Positions 7,981 to 18,358 are shown, counted from the stretch's first letter. The stretch: DNA of 64,000 bases from Burkholderiales bacterium RIFCSPLOWO2_02_FULL_57_36 (GCA_001770855.1 MESE01000096.1:1-64000); one strand, 5' to 3'. Notes: generated by a model from the letters alone, not told the origin. Program-made: numbers and translations.

Positions 7981-8218
7981 ATCCGGCAGGCGTGCGCAAG
8001 AGCAAACGCCCCGTGTGACCGGGCGCGGCCTTCAAACTTGAAACCAATTCTGGTGCTACAAGACAACCTCGCAGCCCCACCTTTGCTCGCGAAAAACGCA
8101 TCGCCTGGCAAGAGATCGTGTTGAAACATCAAGTGCCTGTGCCATAATCCTTCGACAAAAAACAAAGCAAGCTGGAGAAAAGGTATCCGTTTCAATCCGG
8201 CAGACTAAGGGGGGCGTA

Positions 8219-11200
8219 ATGGTGTGGATAGGCGTGGTGATGGGAATGCTCGCGGGGGCCGCTTTCGGCTCCTTTCCGGCAGCAGTGATATTGGCAATCA
8301 TTGGCGGCGTGGTTGGCGCCAACTGGCCGCGCAAGGATGGAACAGAAATTCCTTCCCTCGAAAATCGGATCAAGATTCTGGAAGAGCAGCTCGGCCAGAT
8401 GCGGCAGCGCATGACGACGCTGGAAAAAAATCGGCCTGAAGGCGAAGCATCTGCCGCACAAGCAGCCCCGTCAAATCGTACCGATCCCAATATCTCCGAG
8501 GCGGAACTGGAACGGCAGGCATTGGCTGCGCATCCGGAAGATTTTTCTCGCCGCGTATCTGCCGACATGGTGCGATCAGTCCAAGCGGAACATGCCACGA
8601 AAGTCGCACCCGCTGACAAGTCGCCGGCCTTGCCGGCATCCAGCGCCGATGTTGCGCGCAGCAGTATGCCGGTGCCGCCGGCGAAGCCGGCGTCAACAGT
8701 ACAGCAATCCCTCCAGCCTTCGGAAACAGCGACCGTTGCGGCGACCGTCGAAGTTGGTTCCGCTTCCGTTCTACCGCCTTCATCCGCAACACCGCCCAGG
8801 CCGCCCGCCCCACCGTCCTGGTTTCAGACTTTCCTGCAGCGCTGGGTCTACGGCGGCAATCCTATCGTCAAGGTAGGCGTGCTGATTCTGTTTTTGGGCC
8901 TGGCGTTTCTGTTGCGTTATGCAGCCGAACATGCGGTGCTGCCCGTCGAATGGCGCTACGTCGGCGTGGCGGCGACAGGTATCGGCTTGCTGCTGGCCGG
9001 TTGGCGCTGGCGCCATAAGCAGGATAACTATGGTTTGATTCTGCAAGGCGCCGGGATCGGCGTGCTGTATCTGACTACGCTGGCGGCGATGAAATTGCAT
9101 CCGCTGATCCCGCTTGGATTCGGTTTTGCGATCTTGATTGCCGTCGCGGCATTCGCCGCTTTATTGGCGATCCTGCAAAACGCACTGGTGCTCGCGATCA
9201 TCGGCACCATCGGCGGATTTGCAGCGCCAATACTGACTTCGACCGGCAGCGGCAATCATGTCGCGCTGTTTTCCTATCTCACGCTGCTGAACCTCGGCAT
9301 CGTTGCGATCGCTTGGTTCAGGGCGTGGCGCGTGCTCAACCTGATCGGCTATGCCGGCACGTTCATTCTCGGCAGTGCGTGGGCCGCGAAATACTATCGG
9401 GATGAATTGTTTGCCACCACCGAGCCGTTCCTGCTGTTGCTGTTCGTGCTATATGTATTGATCACCTTCCTGTTCGCTCGCCGCACCTTATCGCAATCGC
9501 CCGATACCGGCAGCGCTTCGTTCAACACGCAGGTTCAACTGGCCGCGACGCGCATCAGTTATGTCGATGGCACGCTGGCATTCGGTGTGCCGTTCTCGGC
9601 GTTCGGCCTGCAATATCTGTTGACCAAATCGTGGGAATACGGCGCCGCGTTCAGCGCGTTGGGATTCGGCCTGTTCTATATGGTGCTGGCCGTTGTGCTG
9701 TTCCGCCAGACCAATCGCCGCTATATCCTGCTGACTGAAACCTTGATGGCATTGGGCGTGATATTCGGCAGCCTGGCGATTCCGCTTGGGCTTGAACAGA
9801 CATGGACTTCAGCGGCATGGGCGGTGGAGGCAGCCGGCGTTTATTGGGTCGGCATTCGACAGCAACGCGTGCATGCACGACTGTTTGCATTGCTGTTGCT
9901 GATCGGGTCGGCAATCTATTTCGCACTTGGACTGCACTTTGGCAGTCAGGACGCTGTACTAGACGGTTCTTTGCTGGGCTGCGGGTTGCTTGCGCTCAGC
10001 ACCTGGTGGACTTACCGGCTGATGCGCCAAGCACCGCAACAGCAACTGCATTCATTTGAAATCGAATTGCGCCCGTATATCGTTGCTTTCGGCGCACTCT
10101 TCGTCGGATTGATTCCTTTCCTGCTGTGGCCTATGGATTGGGCGAGTCCTGCTTTGGCAATCCTGGGCACGGCTGCGGTGTTCAGTGCCGTGCGACTGGC
10201 GGAGCGGCCGCTGCTCTATTGGGGCTGGCTGTATCAGGCACTGGCCGGCGCACTGTTCATGACGACGCTGCGTTCGATAGACGGCGGATCGGTATTATCG
10301 AACGGCTGGACCGGCCTGCTCGCCGCCAGCCTGATCGGCGCAAGCATGCTGGCGGGTTTCTGGGCGATCATGCGCCAGAGTAGGTCCGGCACAGCGCCCG
10401 ATGGCAATACTGCACCCGTACCGCTCTCCGGCGGCGCCAGCGTCGCGCTGCTGGCCGGGCTGGTCTTCATCAATCTCGCGCCTTTGTTTGTACTGCCGTG
10501 GCGCATGGCAGCCATGGTGTGGCCGCTGACCGGTATTGCCACCTTGTGGTGGGCGGTGCGCGCCCGGCATGCGGGCGCGGTCGGTTTTGCGCTGGCGCTG
10601 CAAGCGGTCGCCGGCATTGTGCATTTCGGCAGCCGCCTGGTCTTGTTTGGACCTGCGGCCAGTCTCGATGCGGCCAAGCCATTTCTGCATGCAGGTTTTG
10701 CCGGGCCGTTGCTGATTGCGTTGGCAGCGCTGATCTGCGCACGCCTGTTACAACGCTCGCATCCTGGGAACGAGGCGAGCTCTTCGATGTCGTCGATCGA
10801 ATCGTCATTGGGCTGGATCGCGTTGTTCTGGGCCGGAGCATGGTGGGCCTTTGCCTGGGCTGATGAAATCATGCGCATCGTTCAACCGCAACAGGTTGCG
10901 CCATGCCTGGTAGCCGTGGCGATCGTGACCGCCTGGGCCGCAAGCAGTTTGGCAAGGCGCTGGAACTGGCCGCAGCTCGGACTCGCCACGCTGGCCTATT
11001 TACCGGCACTGACCGCAATCGCGGGCGCCGGAGTCATGGCTACAGTCGATCATCCGTTGGTTTCATGGGGTGCATTGGCGTGGCCATCGGCTTTGCTGAT
11101 GCATGGCGTACTGTTGCGGCGTCAGATCGCCTGGGTGCCGGGCGCGCTGCTTAACGTCGCCCATGTCGCTGGCGCCTGGTTATTCATCGTATTGGCTGCG

Positions 11201-11956
11201 ATCGAATTGCGCTGGCATCTTGCACAGTGGGGCGATCCGCTTAGCGCATGGCCATTGATGGGATGGATGATCGCGCCGGTGCTTTATCTGTTGGCATTGT
11301 CCAGTTCCCGAATGCAAACCTGGTGGCCGATTCGCGATCATCAGGAATCGTATCGTGTTGTCTCCGCGGTGCCGATCGTTGTGTATCTGCTGGGATGGGT
11401 GTGGATCAGCAATGCCGTCAGCAACGGCACTGCCTCGCCGCTTCCTTATATGCCGCTGCTGAACCCGCTTGAACTGGCGCATCTGGCGGTGCTGTTGGGA
11501 GTCGCATTATGGTGGCGCTCATTGAGCGAATATCCGCAGTTTCATCGCAACAGGGCACTCGCGAGCGCTACCTTGGCAGGCACCGCGTTTGCGGTACTGA
11601 CCGGCATGGTGGTGCGTACCTGTCATCATTTTGCTCAAGTACGTTGGAATTCACAGAGCCTATTTGCATCCGATCTGGTTCAGACGTCCTTGTCGGTCGT
11701 CTGGAGCATAGTCGCTATCGGCCTGATGCTGATCGGCAATCGGCAGAAGGAACGCTGGACATGGATCGTCGGCGCCGGATTGATCGCGGTAGTAGTCGTT
11801 AAACTGTTTCTGATCGAATTGGCGGCGAGCGGCAGCCTGGCGCGTATTATTTCCTTTATCGTGGTGGGAATGCTGCTGTTGCTGGTTGGTTATTTTGCGC
11901 CGCTGCCGCCGAAAATGCCGGCCGATCCTGAATTGAAGGGACCTGTTGCCGCATGA
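8219..11956 (+). CDS. DUF2339 family giant membrane protein
   Basis: The protein has 1245 residues. A short N-terminal hydrophobic segment is followed by a coiled coil (IPSLENRIKILEEQLGQMRQ, about 43-75) and a Pro/Ala-rich linker to about residue 200. From there to the end lie some 25-30 hydrophobic segments with short loops, beginning at YGGNPIVKVGVLILFLGLAFLLRYAAEH in part. This is the architecture of DUF2339 (COG5373), predicted inner-membrane proteins of unknown function. The ATG at 8219 follows AAGGGGGG. Its stop codon overlaps the ATG of the DUF3999 gene by four bases, so the two are translationally coupled and their products probably act together. Confidence 0.9.
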   Translation: MVWIGVVMGMLAGAAFGSFPAAVILAIIGGVVGANWPRKDGTEIPSLENRIKILEEQLGQMRQRMTTLEKNRPEGEASAAQAAPSNRTDPNISEAELERQALAAHPEDFSRRVSADMVRSVQAEHATKVAPADKSPALPASSADVARSSMPVPPAKPASTVQQSLQPSETATVAATVEVGSASVLPPSSATPPRPPAPPSWFQTFLQRWVYGGNPIVKVGVLILFLGLAFLLRYAAEHAVLPVEWRYVGVAATGIGLLLAGWRWRHKQDNYGLILQGAGIGVLYLTTLAAMKLHPLIPLGFGFAILIAVAAFAALLAILQNALVLAIIGTIGGFAAPILTSTGSGNHVALFSYLTLLNLGIVAIAWFRAWRVLNLIGYAGTFILGSAWAAKYYRDELFATTEPFLLLLFVLYVLITFLFARRTLSQSPDTGSASFNTQVQLAATRISYVDGTLAFGVPFSAFGLQYLLTKSWEYGAAFSALGFGLFYMVLAVVLFRQTNRRYILLTETLMALGVIFGSLAIPLGLEQTWTSAAWAVEAAGVYWVGIRQQRVHARLFALLLLIGSAIYFALGLHFGSQDAVLDGSLLGCGLLALSTWWTYRLMRQAPQQQLHSFEIELRPYIVAFGALFVGLIPFLLWPMDWASPALAILGTAAVFSAVRLAERPLLYWGWLYQALAGALFMTTLRSIDGGSVLSNGWTGLLAASLIGASMLAGFWAIMRQSRSGTAPDGNTAPVPLSGGASVALLAGLVFINLAPLFVLPWRMAAMVWPLTGIATLWWAVRARHAGAVGFALALQAVAGIVHFGSRLVLFGPAASLDAAKPFLHAGFAGPLLIALAALICARLLQRSHPGNEASSSMSSIESSLGWIALFWAGAWWAFAWADEIMRIVQPQQVAPCLVAVAIVTAWAASSLARRWNWPQLGLATLAYLPALTAIAGAGVMATVDHPLVSWGALAWPSALLMHGVLLRRQIAWVPGALLNVAHVAGAWLFIVLAAIELRWHLAQWGDPLSAWPLMGWMIAPVLYLLALSSSRMQTWWPIRDHQESYRVVSAVPIVVYLLGWVWISNAVSNGTASPLPYMPLLNPLELAHLAVLLGVALWWRSLSEYPQFHRNRALASATLAGTAFAVLTGMVVRTCHHFAQVRWNSQSLFASDLVQTSLSVVWSIVAIGLMLIGNRQKERWTWIVGAGLIAVVVVKLFLIELAASGSLARIISFIVVGMLLLLVGYFAPLPPKMPADPELKGPVAA

Positions 11957-13353
11957 AAAAAATATTAATGCTCTGTGCTATGGTGACCGCAACCGCGTGG
12001 TCGCAACCGAGTTCGGTACAGCCCGACGCATTTGCACATCATGCGCGGATCGATTTGACCGATGCCGGTCCGTTCCATCAATTGGCGTTACCGCTGGCGG
12101 TGTATCAAGGCGTGCAGCGGCACGATCTCGGCGACCTGCGCGTGTTCAACGGGCGCGGTGAAGTGGTGCCGCATACGCTGCTTCGGACCGAGGCCGGCAC
12201 AGTGGCGCACGTCGAGGAAACGGCATTGCCGCTGTTTCCGATTATTTCACCACAAGAAAATCGCGGCGATGTTTCGGTGGAGGTGCGGCGCAATGATGAC
12301 GGCACCTTGGTTTCCATACGCCAGACGCAGGCGCCGTCCAACAATCCAACCCTGGTGCGCGGCGCGATACTCGATGCCAGCCGACTTCCGTCAGGTGGCT
12401 TGCGAAGCCTGCGGCTGGAAATCGGTGCGACGACGATCCCCTTTCATCCCTTCACGCTGGAGACCAGCAATGATCTTCAGCATTGGCGTCTGCTGAAAAA
12501 CGATGCACAGTTGGTGCACTTGGAGCATGCCGGCCAGCGGATAGAAAAGAATGTTTTCGAGTGGCATTCCGACGCGGGAAAATACCTGCGCATCCTGTGG
12601 GCAGCGCCTGGCCAGGCACCAGCCATTACCGCTGCGATTGCAGGCAGGACGCGGACATCGAGCAATCCCGCTCCGATGCTATGGACCGGTGCGATCGCGC
12701 CGGAGCGGATGCAAAAGGATGTTTATGATTTTGCGCTGCCCGGACATATCCCGCTGGAACAATTGCGGATAGAGCTGCCTCAATCCAATACGCTGGTGCC
12801 GCTCCAGATTCAAGAATATGTCGAAGGCACGTCGCGACGCCATCGCGGTGGATGGGACTCGTTGAAACAAACGGTGGTATTCCGCTTGCAATCGCCGCAG
12901 GGTGAAGTTCGTTCTCCGGAAATCGTCATGAACCGTCCGGCGGTTCATCGCTTGCGTCTTGCGGTTGATGGACGCAGCGGCGGATTGGGCGCCGGCACCC
13001 CTACGGTACAGATCGGATTTGTCCCGCACATTCTGGTTTTTTTAGCGCGTGGCGAAGGGCCGTTCAGCCTGGCATGGAGTGCGCCGTCGGTGCCCAATGC
13101 AAGCTTGTCGCCTTCGACCTTGATTCCGGGTTACCGCAGCGATCAAAAGCTGTCGGCTTCGCCGGCTGTACTTCAGTCTACTGAGGTACAAGGTGCGGCT
13201 TCGTCAACGCCTGAATCGACATCTGCAAGCACTTCCAAAATTGGTTCCAAAGGCTTGCTTTGGGCGGTCCTGATCGCCGGTGTGCTGGTATTGGCCGGGA
13301 TGGCCTGGGCGTTGGTGAAACAGATGAAGCAGAAAGAACGGCCGTCTGCTTGA
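11953..13353 (+). CDS. DUF3999 family exported protein
   Basis: The protein has 466 residues. A signal peptide (1-18) is followed by a large beta-rich periplasmic region with the family pattern FHQLALPLAVYQGVQRHDLGDLRVFNGRGEVVPH (in part). It ends with a single membrane helix (about 435-456, LLWAVLIAGVLVLAGMAWAL) and a short basic tail. DUF3999 genes regularly follow DUF2339 genes; here the start overlaps the upstream stop in an ATGA. The product is probably a periplasmic, membrane-tethered partner of the 1245-residue membrane protein. No function is known for the pair. Confidence 0.88.
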   Translation: MKKILMLCAMVTATAWSQPSSVQPDAFAHHARIDLTDAGPFHQLALPLAVYQGVQRHDLGDLRVFNGRGEVVPHTLLRTEAGTVAHVEETALPLFPIISPQENRGDVSVEVRRNDDGTLVSIRQTQAPSNNPTLVRGAILDASRLPSGGLRSLRLEIGATTIPFHPFTLETSNDLQHWRLLKNDAQLVHLEHAGQRIEKNVFEWHSDAGKYLRILWAAPGQAPAITAAIAGRTRTSSNPAPMLWTGAIAPERMQKDVYDFALPGHIPLEQLRIELPQSNTLVPLQIQEYVEGTSRRHRGGWDSLKQTVVFRLQSPQGEVRSPEIVMNRPAVHRLRLAVDGRSGGLGAGTPTVQIGFVPHILVFLARGEGPFSLAWSAPSVPNASLSPSTLIPGYRSDQKLSASPAVLQSTEVQGAASSTPESTSASTSKIGSKGLLWAVLIAGVLVLAGMAWALVKQMKQKERPSA

Positions 13354-13396
13354 GAACGTCTGACGAAATAACTGCATTCCGTTATTTGGCGCTCCA

Positions 13397-13429
13397 GTCA
13401 TTCCGCGTCGCTAGGCTCCTCGGAATGAC
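13397..13429. repeat. Intergenic inverted repeat resembling a dispersed palindromic element
   Basis: GTCATTCCG (13397-13405) pairs with CGGAATGAC (13421-13429) around a 15-base loop, in the 149-base gap between convergent genes. The TCATTCCG...CGGAATGA type is common as a dispersed intergenic palindrome in many genomes. It could also act as a weak bidirectional terminator. A second stem (AAATAAC/GTTATTT, 13366-13387) lies next to it. Confidence 0.45.
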
Positions 13430-13502
13430 AGTGCTTGATGTCGGGGGATGTAACGGCGACATAAAAATTTGAACGCAAAGCCAAGGCCTTACGTCCGCAT
13501 AT

Positions 13503-13892
13503 CTACTTTTTGAGAAGACCGAGAATTTCCGTTAGTTCGTTGTGAATTGCGATGGTATTCACATCCAGAGGCGGCAACGCATTGGGGTCTCCGTCCGGAT
13601 CGGCATTGCCCACCATACGGCTGTCCAGCCTGTTGCGCGCACCGCTGATCGTGAAGCCCTGCTCGTACAGCAATTCGCGGATGCGGCGAATCAGGAGTAC
13701 TTCATGATGCTGATAGTAGCGCCGATTGCCGCGGCGCTTGACCGGCTTCAACTGGGTGAACTCCTGCTCCCAGTAGCGAAGCACATGCGGCTTTACTCCG
13801 CATAATTCGCTGACTTCACCGATCGTGAAATAGCGCTTTGCCGGAATCGGGGGCAAAACAATCAACTCTGGTTTGCTGGCGCGATCAGTCAT
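13503..13892 (-). CDS. MerR family transcriptional regulator
   Basis: The protein has 129 residues. The winged helix-turn-helix is at about 20-88: KRYFTIGEVSELCGVKPHVL, RYWEQEFTQLKPVKRRGNRR, then YYQHHEVLLIRRIRELLYEQG. There is only a short C-terminal part and no metal-binding cysteines, so it is not a metal sensor of the MerR/CueR type. It lies ten bases after ihfA on the same strand, an arrangement conserved in beta- and gammaproteobacteria, and probably ends the pheST-ihfA operon. Target genes are unknown. Confidence 0.9.
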   Translation of the reverse strand: MTDRASKPELIVLPPIPAKRYFTIGEVSELCGVKPHVLRYWEQEFTQLKPVKRRGNRRYYQHHEVLLIRRIRELLYEQGFTISGARNRLDSRMVGNADPDGDPNALPPLDVNTIAIHNELTEILGLLKK

Positions 13893-13901
13893 TTATGGAA
13901 G

Positions 13902-14315
13902 TCAGAGTGGCTGCATGTCGAGCGCCTTGTCGGTCGCCTCAACCATGCCCTTCAGTTTCTGGCTGGCATGAAAGGTAACAACGCGCCTTGCGGTAATCGG
14001 GATTTCTTCACCTGTCTTGGGATTGCGTCCGGGGCGTTGCGGTTTGTCGCGCAACTGGAAATTGCCGAAACCGGAGAGCTTCACCGATTCGCCGCGCTCC
14101 AGCGCATTGCGAATCTCGTCGAAAAAAGTTTCGACCATATCCTTTGCTTCCCGCTTGTTCAGGCCGACCTGCTCGAACAGAAGTTCAGCCAGTTCAGCCT
14201 TGGTCAGCGTCGGCAAATCCTTTTCAGCCCAGGTACGTGCCTGAGCCTCCTGCACTGCGCGGTTGAGATCGGCTGTCAATACGGATTGAAATTCGGCTGG
14301 GTTCACGTCATTCAT
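13902..14315 (-). CDS. ihfA: Integration host factor alpha subunit
   Basis: DNA-bending nucleoid protein that pairs with IhfB. The core ([60 protein letters not shown] in part) carries the HU/IHF beta-arm with the intercalating Pro ([14 protein letters not shown]). Before it there are about 37 extra residues compared with E. coli IhfA (99 aa). I chose the ATG at 14315 because AGGGA lies ten bases upstream, giving 137 residues. The other candidate, ATG at 14339, overlaps the pheT stop (ATGA) but has no ribosome binding site. The order pheT-ihfA-merR is the conserved one. Confidence 0.93.
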   Translation of the reverse strand: MNDVNPAEFQSVLTADLNRAVQEAQARTWAEKDLPTLTKAELAELLFEQVGLNKREAKDMVETFFDEIRNALERGESVKLSGFGNFQLRDKPQRPGRNPKTGEEIPITARRVVTFHASQKLKGMVEATDKALDMQPL

Positions 14316-14335
14316 GATTGTCGTCCCTGTCTGCG

Positions 14336-16765
14336 TCATGTTCGCAATTTCGCGCCATGTTTTCTTTTCGCGGCATCAATGAATGCAGCAATTGCCGCAT
14401 CTACAGCGTCGTCTTGCAGGGTAGTTTGAGTATCTTGCAAGGTGAATCGGAAAGCAAGGCTTTTTTCATTGCTTTCCAGACCTTTTCCACGATATTCATC
14501 AAATAAAACAACGGCTTGCAAAATACGGCACGCAGCGTTTTCTTGTTGTGTCGCAACAAAAGTATCGACCACATCTTGCATTGCGACCGCCTGTTGCACC
14601 ACTAAAGCGATATCGCGCGTGACTGCCGGGAATCTGGAAATTTCCTGATATGAAGGAATATCACGCGTTTGCAGCGCCTCCGCTTTTATCTCGAATAGCA
14701 CCGGCGCCAAAGGCAGATCATATTTTTGTTGCCAGCGAGGATGCAATTCCCCGATGAATCCGATTGAATTTCCATCCAACAGAACTTGGGCAGAGCGGCC
14801 GGGATGCAATGCAGGATGTTCTATCTTGGCAAATCGAAGCGCTTTCGGTGCGAACAGCGCTTCCAGATCGGCCTTGACATCGAAGTAATCGACATTGCGA
14901 GACGATTGTCCCCACTGCTCTTCCAGTGCCGGACCATAGGCAAGCGCAGCGACATGTTTTGGCTGATCGTATCCGGCGACTGTAAGCGGTCCATCCGGTA
15001 TCTGTGGGTTGCGCAGATACACCGCGCCGATCTCGAATATGCGTACCTGACTTGCCTTGCGATTCAGGTTGTAACGCACGTTTGCTATCAAACTACCGAC
15101 CAGCGACGATCGCATCACGCTCATTTGGCTGGCAATCGGGTTGAGCAGTTTGATTGGAGTATCGTTGCCGGCGAAGTCGGTTTCCCATGCATCTTCGACA
15201 AAGCTGAAATTAAGCACTTCCTGATAATCGAGATCGGCCAATTGGCGACGGATTGTAAACAACGAGCGCCGATTTTCCGGTGCGATACGCATCGCATTCG
15301 GCGCAACCGGCGGCAGAGCCGGAATGTTTTCAAAACCATAGACGCGCGCGATCTCTTCGATCAAATCTTCTTCGATTTCAATATCGAAGCGATAGGATGG
15401 CGCCGTCACTGCAAACACTCCGGGTTCCTGCGTGAATGCCAGTCCCAGGCGCGTGAAGATATCGGCAATTTGCTCGTCAGACAATGCCACACCAATTACC
15501 TTGACGGCGCGTGCGGTACGCACTTTGACCGGAGGGCGCTGCGGCAGGTTGACAATATGATCGTCAACCGGTCCGACTGCGGTTTTTCCCTTTTGGCCGC
15601 AGATTTCCACGATCAACTCGGTAATGCGCTCGATATGGTCGACCGTGGTCGCGTAATCGACGCCGCGCTCAAAGCGGTGCGCCGCATCGGTGGAAAAATT
15701 GTAGCGACGCGCGCGTCCCTGAATTGCCTGCGGCCACCAGAACGCGGCTTCCAGGTAAATATCCTGGGTATCCAGCGACACGGCAGTGCTGTCGCCGCCC
15801 ATGATGCCTGCCATCGATTCGATTTCGCGATCATCGGCGATCACACCCACCCAGTCATCCACTTCGACGGTAGTGCCGTTCAACAGCTTGATCGACTCGC
15901 CCTTTTTACCCCAGCGAACATCCAGGCCGCCGTGAATTTTTGCGAGGTCGAACACGTGAGACGGCCGCCCCAGTTCGAGCATCACGTAATTGGAAATGTC
16001 GACCAAGGCAGAAATGGGCCGTTGTCCGCTGCGTTCAAGACGATGCTTCATCCAGTCCGGCGTTGCTGCTCTTGCGTTGAGCCCGCGAATGATCCGGCCG
16101 GAAAAACGCCCGCATAAATCGGGCGCTGATATTTTGACCGGCAACTTGTCATCAAGCGTTACCGCCACCTTATGGTAAGTCGGAACTCTAAGGGGTGTGC
16201 CGGTCAATGCCGACACTTCGCGCGCCACACCGAGCACCGACAGGCAATCAGCCTTGTTCGGAGTCAGCTTGATAGTGAATTTTAGGTCGTTGAGCTGATA
16301 GTAATCGCGGAAGTTCTGGCCCACCGGCGCATCTTCCGGCAAGTCGATCAAGCCGCCATGATCCTCGGACAAGCGCAACTCGCGCGCCGAGCACAGCATC
16401 CCCTGCGATTCGACACCGCGTAACTGGCCGACCTTGATTTCAAACGGCTTGCCATCGGCACCTGGCGGAAGAACCGCTCCTGCCATGGCGCAGACAACCT
16501 TCATCCCGGCCCGTACGTTCGGTGCGCCGCACACGATATTGAGCAATGTGCCGGTGCCGGCATCGACCTGGCAGACATTGAGACGATCGGCATTCGGATG
16601 CCTGGCTATTTCCAGCACTTTGCCGACGACCACGTTGGAGAACGGCGGTGCGACGGGCTCGACTTCTTCGACCTCCAAGCCTGACATCGTGAGCAAATGC
16701 GCCAGCTCATCCGACGTCATTTTCGGATCGACCATGGTGCGGAGCCAGTTTTCGGAGAATTGCAT
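14336..16765 (-). CDS. pheT: Phenylalanine-tRNA ligase beta subunit
   Basis: The protein has 809 residues (E. coli 795). With PheS it forms the alpha2-beta2 enzyme that charges tRNA-Phe. The N-terminal tRNA-binding OB domain (about 40-150: [20 protein letters not shown]), the B3/B4 editing domain (about 210-390), the B5 domain (about 400-475) and the C-terminal FDX-ACB domain (about 715-809: [14 protein letters not shown]) are all present. It lies 70 bases after pheS. A terminator/leader before pheS may control both genes. Confidence 0.97.
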   Translation of the reverse strand: MQFSENWLRTMVDPKMTSDELAHLLTMSGLEVEEVEPVAPPFSNVVVGKVLEIARHPNADRLNVCQVDAGTGTLLNIVCGAPNVRAGMKVVCAMAGAVLPPGADGKPFEIKVGQLRGVESQGMLCSARELRLSEDHGGLIDLPEDAPVGQNFRDYYQLNDLKFTIKLTPNKADCLSVLGVAREVSALTGTPLRVPTYHKVAVTLDDKLPVKISAPDLCGRFSGRIIRGLNARAATPDWMKHRLERSGQRPISALVDISNYVMLELGRPSHVFDLAKIHGGLDVRWGKKGESIKLLNGTTVEVDDWVGVIADDREIESMAGIMGGDSTAVSLDTQDIYLEAAFWWPQAIQGRARRYNFSTDAAHRFERGVDYATTVDHIERITELIVEICGQKGKTAVGPVDDHIVNLPQRPPVKVRTARAVKVIGVALSDEQIADIFTRLGLAFTQEPGVFAVTAPSYRFDIEIEEDLIEEIARVYGFENIPALPPVAPNAMRIAPENRRSLFTIRRQLADLDYQEVLNFSFVEDAWETDFAGNDTPIKLLNPIASQMSVMRSSLVGSLIANVRYNLNRKASQVRIFEIGAVYLRNPQIPDGPLTVAGYDQPKHVAALAYGPALEEQWGQSSRNVDYFDVKADLEALFAPKALRFAKIEHPALHPGRSAQVLLDGNSIGFIGELHPRWQQKYDLPLAPVLFEIKAEALQTRDIPSYQEISRFPAVTRDIALVVQQAVAMQDVVDTFVATQQENAACRILQAVVLFDEYRGKGLESNEKSLAFRFTLQDTQTTLQDDAVDAAIAAFIDAAKRKHGAKLRT

Positions 16766-16835
16766 AGTTCAGCCGTGTGAGTTGCAATGCGCGACAGGGC
16801 AAGCAGCTTGGCGCTTCATGCCCCGCTGCGCATGG

Positions 16836-17852
16836 TTAATTGAATTGTTTCAGGAAGCGTAGATCGCCTTCGTAAAAAAGGCGCAAATCGTTGATCCCGT
16901 AACGCAGCATCGTCAGGCGTTCCAGACCCGAGCCGAATGCAAAGCCGATGTATTGGTCCGGATCCAGGCCCATATTGCGCACGACCGTCGGATGCACCTG
17001 TCCGGCACCGGAAACTTCCAGCCAGCGGCCTTTGAGCGGCCCGCTGCCGAACGCGATATCGATCTCGGCCGACGGCTCGGTGAACGGAAAATAAGATGGA
17101 CGAAAGCGCACCTGCAAATCGTCGGTTTCAAAAAACGCTTTGACAAAATTAAGGTAAACGCCTTTCAAATCCGCAAAGCTGATGTCTTCAGCGATCCACA
17201 AGCCCTCCACCTGATGGAACATCGGCGAGTGGGTTGCATCGCTGTCGACGCGATAGGTGCGCCCCGGCGCGATCACCTTGATCGGCGGCTTGTGCATGCG
17301 GGCATAACGAACCTGCATCGGACTGGTATGGGTACGCAGCAGCAGCGGCTTGCCCTGGGTATCGTTGCCTTCCACGTAGAAGGTGTCCTGCATCGATCGC
17401 GCCGGATGATTTTCCGGACTGTTCAGCGCGGTGAAATTGGTCCAGTCGGTTTCTATCTCCGGACCGTCGGCGACATCGAAGCCGATCGAGCCGAAAATTT
17501 CCTCCACCCGTTGCCAGGTGCGCATCACCGGATGGATGCCGCCCATGCCGCGTCCTCTTCCCGGCAAGGTTACGTCGATCGCTTCCGCGTTCAGACGCGC
17601 CTGCATCTGCGCATCGGCAAGCGCATCGCGACGCGCGTTGAGCGCGGTTTCGATTTGTTCCTTGGCTACGTTGATGACGGCGCCCTGCACCTTGCGCTCA
17701 TCCGGCGCAAGCTTGCCCAGGCCCTTCATTTGTTCGGTAATCTTGCCGGTCTTGCCGAGGTATTGCGCCTTTGCGTTTTCAAGCGCGGCCGCATCCTGTG
17801 CAGCGGAGAAATCTGTCTGTGCCTGAATTACAAGTTGTTCTAGGGGATTCAT
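16836..17852 (-). CDS. pheS: Phenylalanine-tRNA ligase alpha subunit
   Basis: The protein has 338 residues (E. coli 327) and is the catalytic subunit of phenylalanyl-tRNA synthetase. The N-terminal coiled-coil arm (about 1-95) binds tRNA. Class II motifs follow: motif 1 near [20 protein letters not shown], motif 2 around [15 protein letters not shown] and [20 protein letters not shown], and motif 3 in [18 protein letters not shown]. The start is the ATG at 17852, which overlaps the stop codon of a short Phe-rich leader frame and is preceded by GGAGCGGG. It lies downstream of rplT in the conserved order thrS-infC-rpmI-rplT-pheST. Confidence 0.97.
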   Translation of the reverse strand: MNPLEQLVIQAQTDFSAAQDAAALENAKAQYLGKTGKITEQMKGLGKLAPDERKVQGAVINVAKEQIETALNARRDALADAQMQARLNAEAIDVTLPGRGRGMGGIHPVMRTWQRVEEIFGSIGFDVADGPEIETDWTNFTALNSPENHPARSMQDTFYVEGNDTQGKPLLLRTHTSPMQVRYARMHKPPIKVIAPGRTYRVDSDATHSPMFHQVEGLWIAEDISFADLKGVYLNFVKAFFETDDLQVRFRPSYFPFTEPSAEIDIAFGSGPLKGRWLEVSGAGQVHPTVVRNMGLDPDQYIGFAFGSGLERLTMLRYGINDLRLFYEGDLRFLKQFN

Positions 17853-17911
17853 GCGGTGTTTCCCGCTCCATCAAAGGAAGCCGAAAAGAAGCTCAAAATA
17901 AAGCGGGGCAT
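17849..17911 (-). CDS. Candidate Phe-rich leader peptide of pheS (PheM-like)
   Basis: A 20-residue frame, [20 protein letters not shown], has four Phe codons (F4, F8, F9, F13) and starts at the ATG at 17911 with AAGG nine bases upstream. Its TGA overlaps the pheS ATG as ATGA. In E. coli the PheM leader peptide (14 aa, Phe-rich) controls a terminator before pheST. Here the ATG lies inside the 3' arm of the terminator at 17903-17931, so the geometry differs. The frame is also open back to a GTG directly after the rplT stop (17971), which would give 40 residues. Whether it is translated is unproven. Confidence 0.45.
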   Translation of the reverse strand: MPRFILSFFSASFDGAGNTA

Positions 17912-17931
17912 AGGTGTGGACCTTGCCCCGC
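17894..17931 (-). terminator. Terminator/attenuator between rplT and pheS
   Basis: On the minus strand, GCGGGGCA (17931-17924) pairs with TGCCCCGC (17910-17903) around a 13-base loop and is followed by TTTATTTTG. It sits 41 bases after the rplT stop and 42 bases before the pheS start. It should cut read-through from the infC-rplT genes, as the pheM-linked attenuator does in E. coli. Confidence 0.75.
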
Positions 17932-17971
17932 CAGGGTAGTGCAGTATCACCGAAGCGATGTGTACGAACAC

Positions 17972-18331
17972 TTAAGCAGCGATGGTGGCCTTCACCTGAT
18001 TGACAATCGCGGCAAACGCCGGCTTGTCCATCACTGCCATGTCGGCCAGGACTTTACGGTCCAGTCCGATTGCAGCTTTTTTGAGGCCATTCATGAATAC
18101 GCTGTAGGTCAGCCCAAGCTCGCGCGATGCGGCATTGATACGGGTGATCCACAAGGCGCGGAACACGCGCTTCTTGTTGCGGCGATCGCGATAGGCATAT
18201 TGACCGGCGCGCATGACCGCCTGCTTGGCGATCCGATAGACTTTACTGCGGCGACCACGATAGCCTTTGGCTTGATCGAGGACTTTCTTGTGACGGGCTC
18301 TCGCTGTAACCCCACGTTTTACTCTAGGCAT
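17972..18331 (-). CDS. rplT: 50S ribosomal protein L20
   Basis: The protein has 119 residues, the usual length. It starts [20 protein letters not shown], has the basic N-terminal extension that threads into 23S rRNA and the globular C-terminal half ([20 protein letters not shown]). L20 is needed early in 50S assembly and in E. coli represses its own operon by binding the rpmI leader mRNA. A strong AAGGAG lies before the ATG. It follows rpmI by 27 bases. Confidence 0.98.
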   Translation of the reverse strand: MPRVKRGVTARARHKKVLDQAKGYRGRRSKVYRIAKQAVMRAGQYAYRDRRNKKRVFRALWITRINAASRELGLTYSVFMNGLKKAAIGLDRKVLADMAVMDKPAFAAIVNQVKATIAA

Positions 18332-18358
18332 TGTAACTCCTTGATATTGAGTGTGAGG

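Noticed and set aside
13397..13429. tRNA gene after the merR gene
   Set aside because: A tRNA is often found there in relatives, but the bases only form a simple stem-loop and no cloverleaf.
14786..16117. 443-codon open frame on the plus strand
   Set aside because: It is antisense to pheT, has no family match, and arises from the codon bias of the real gene.
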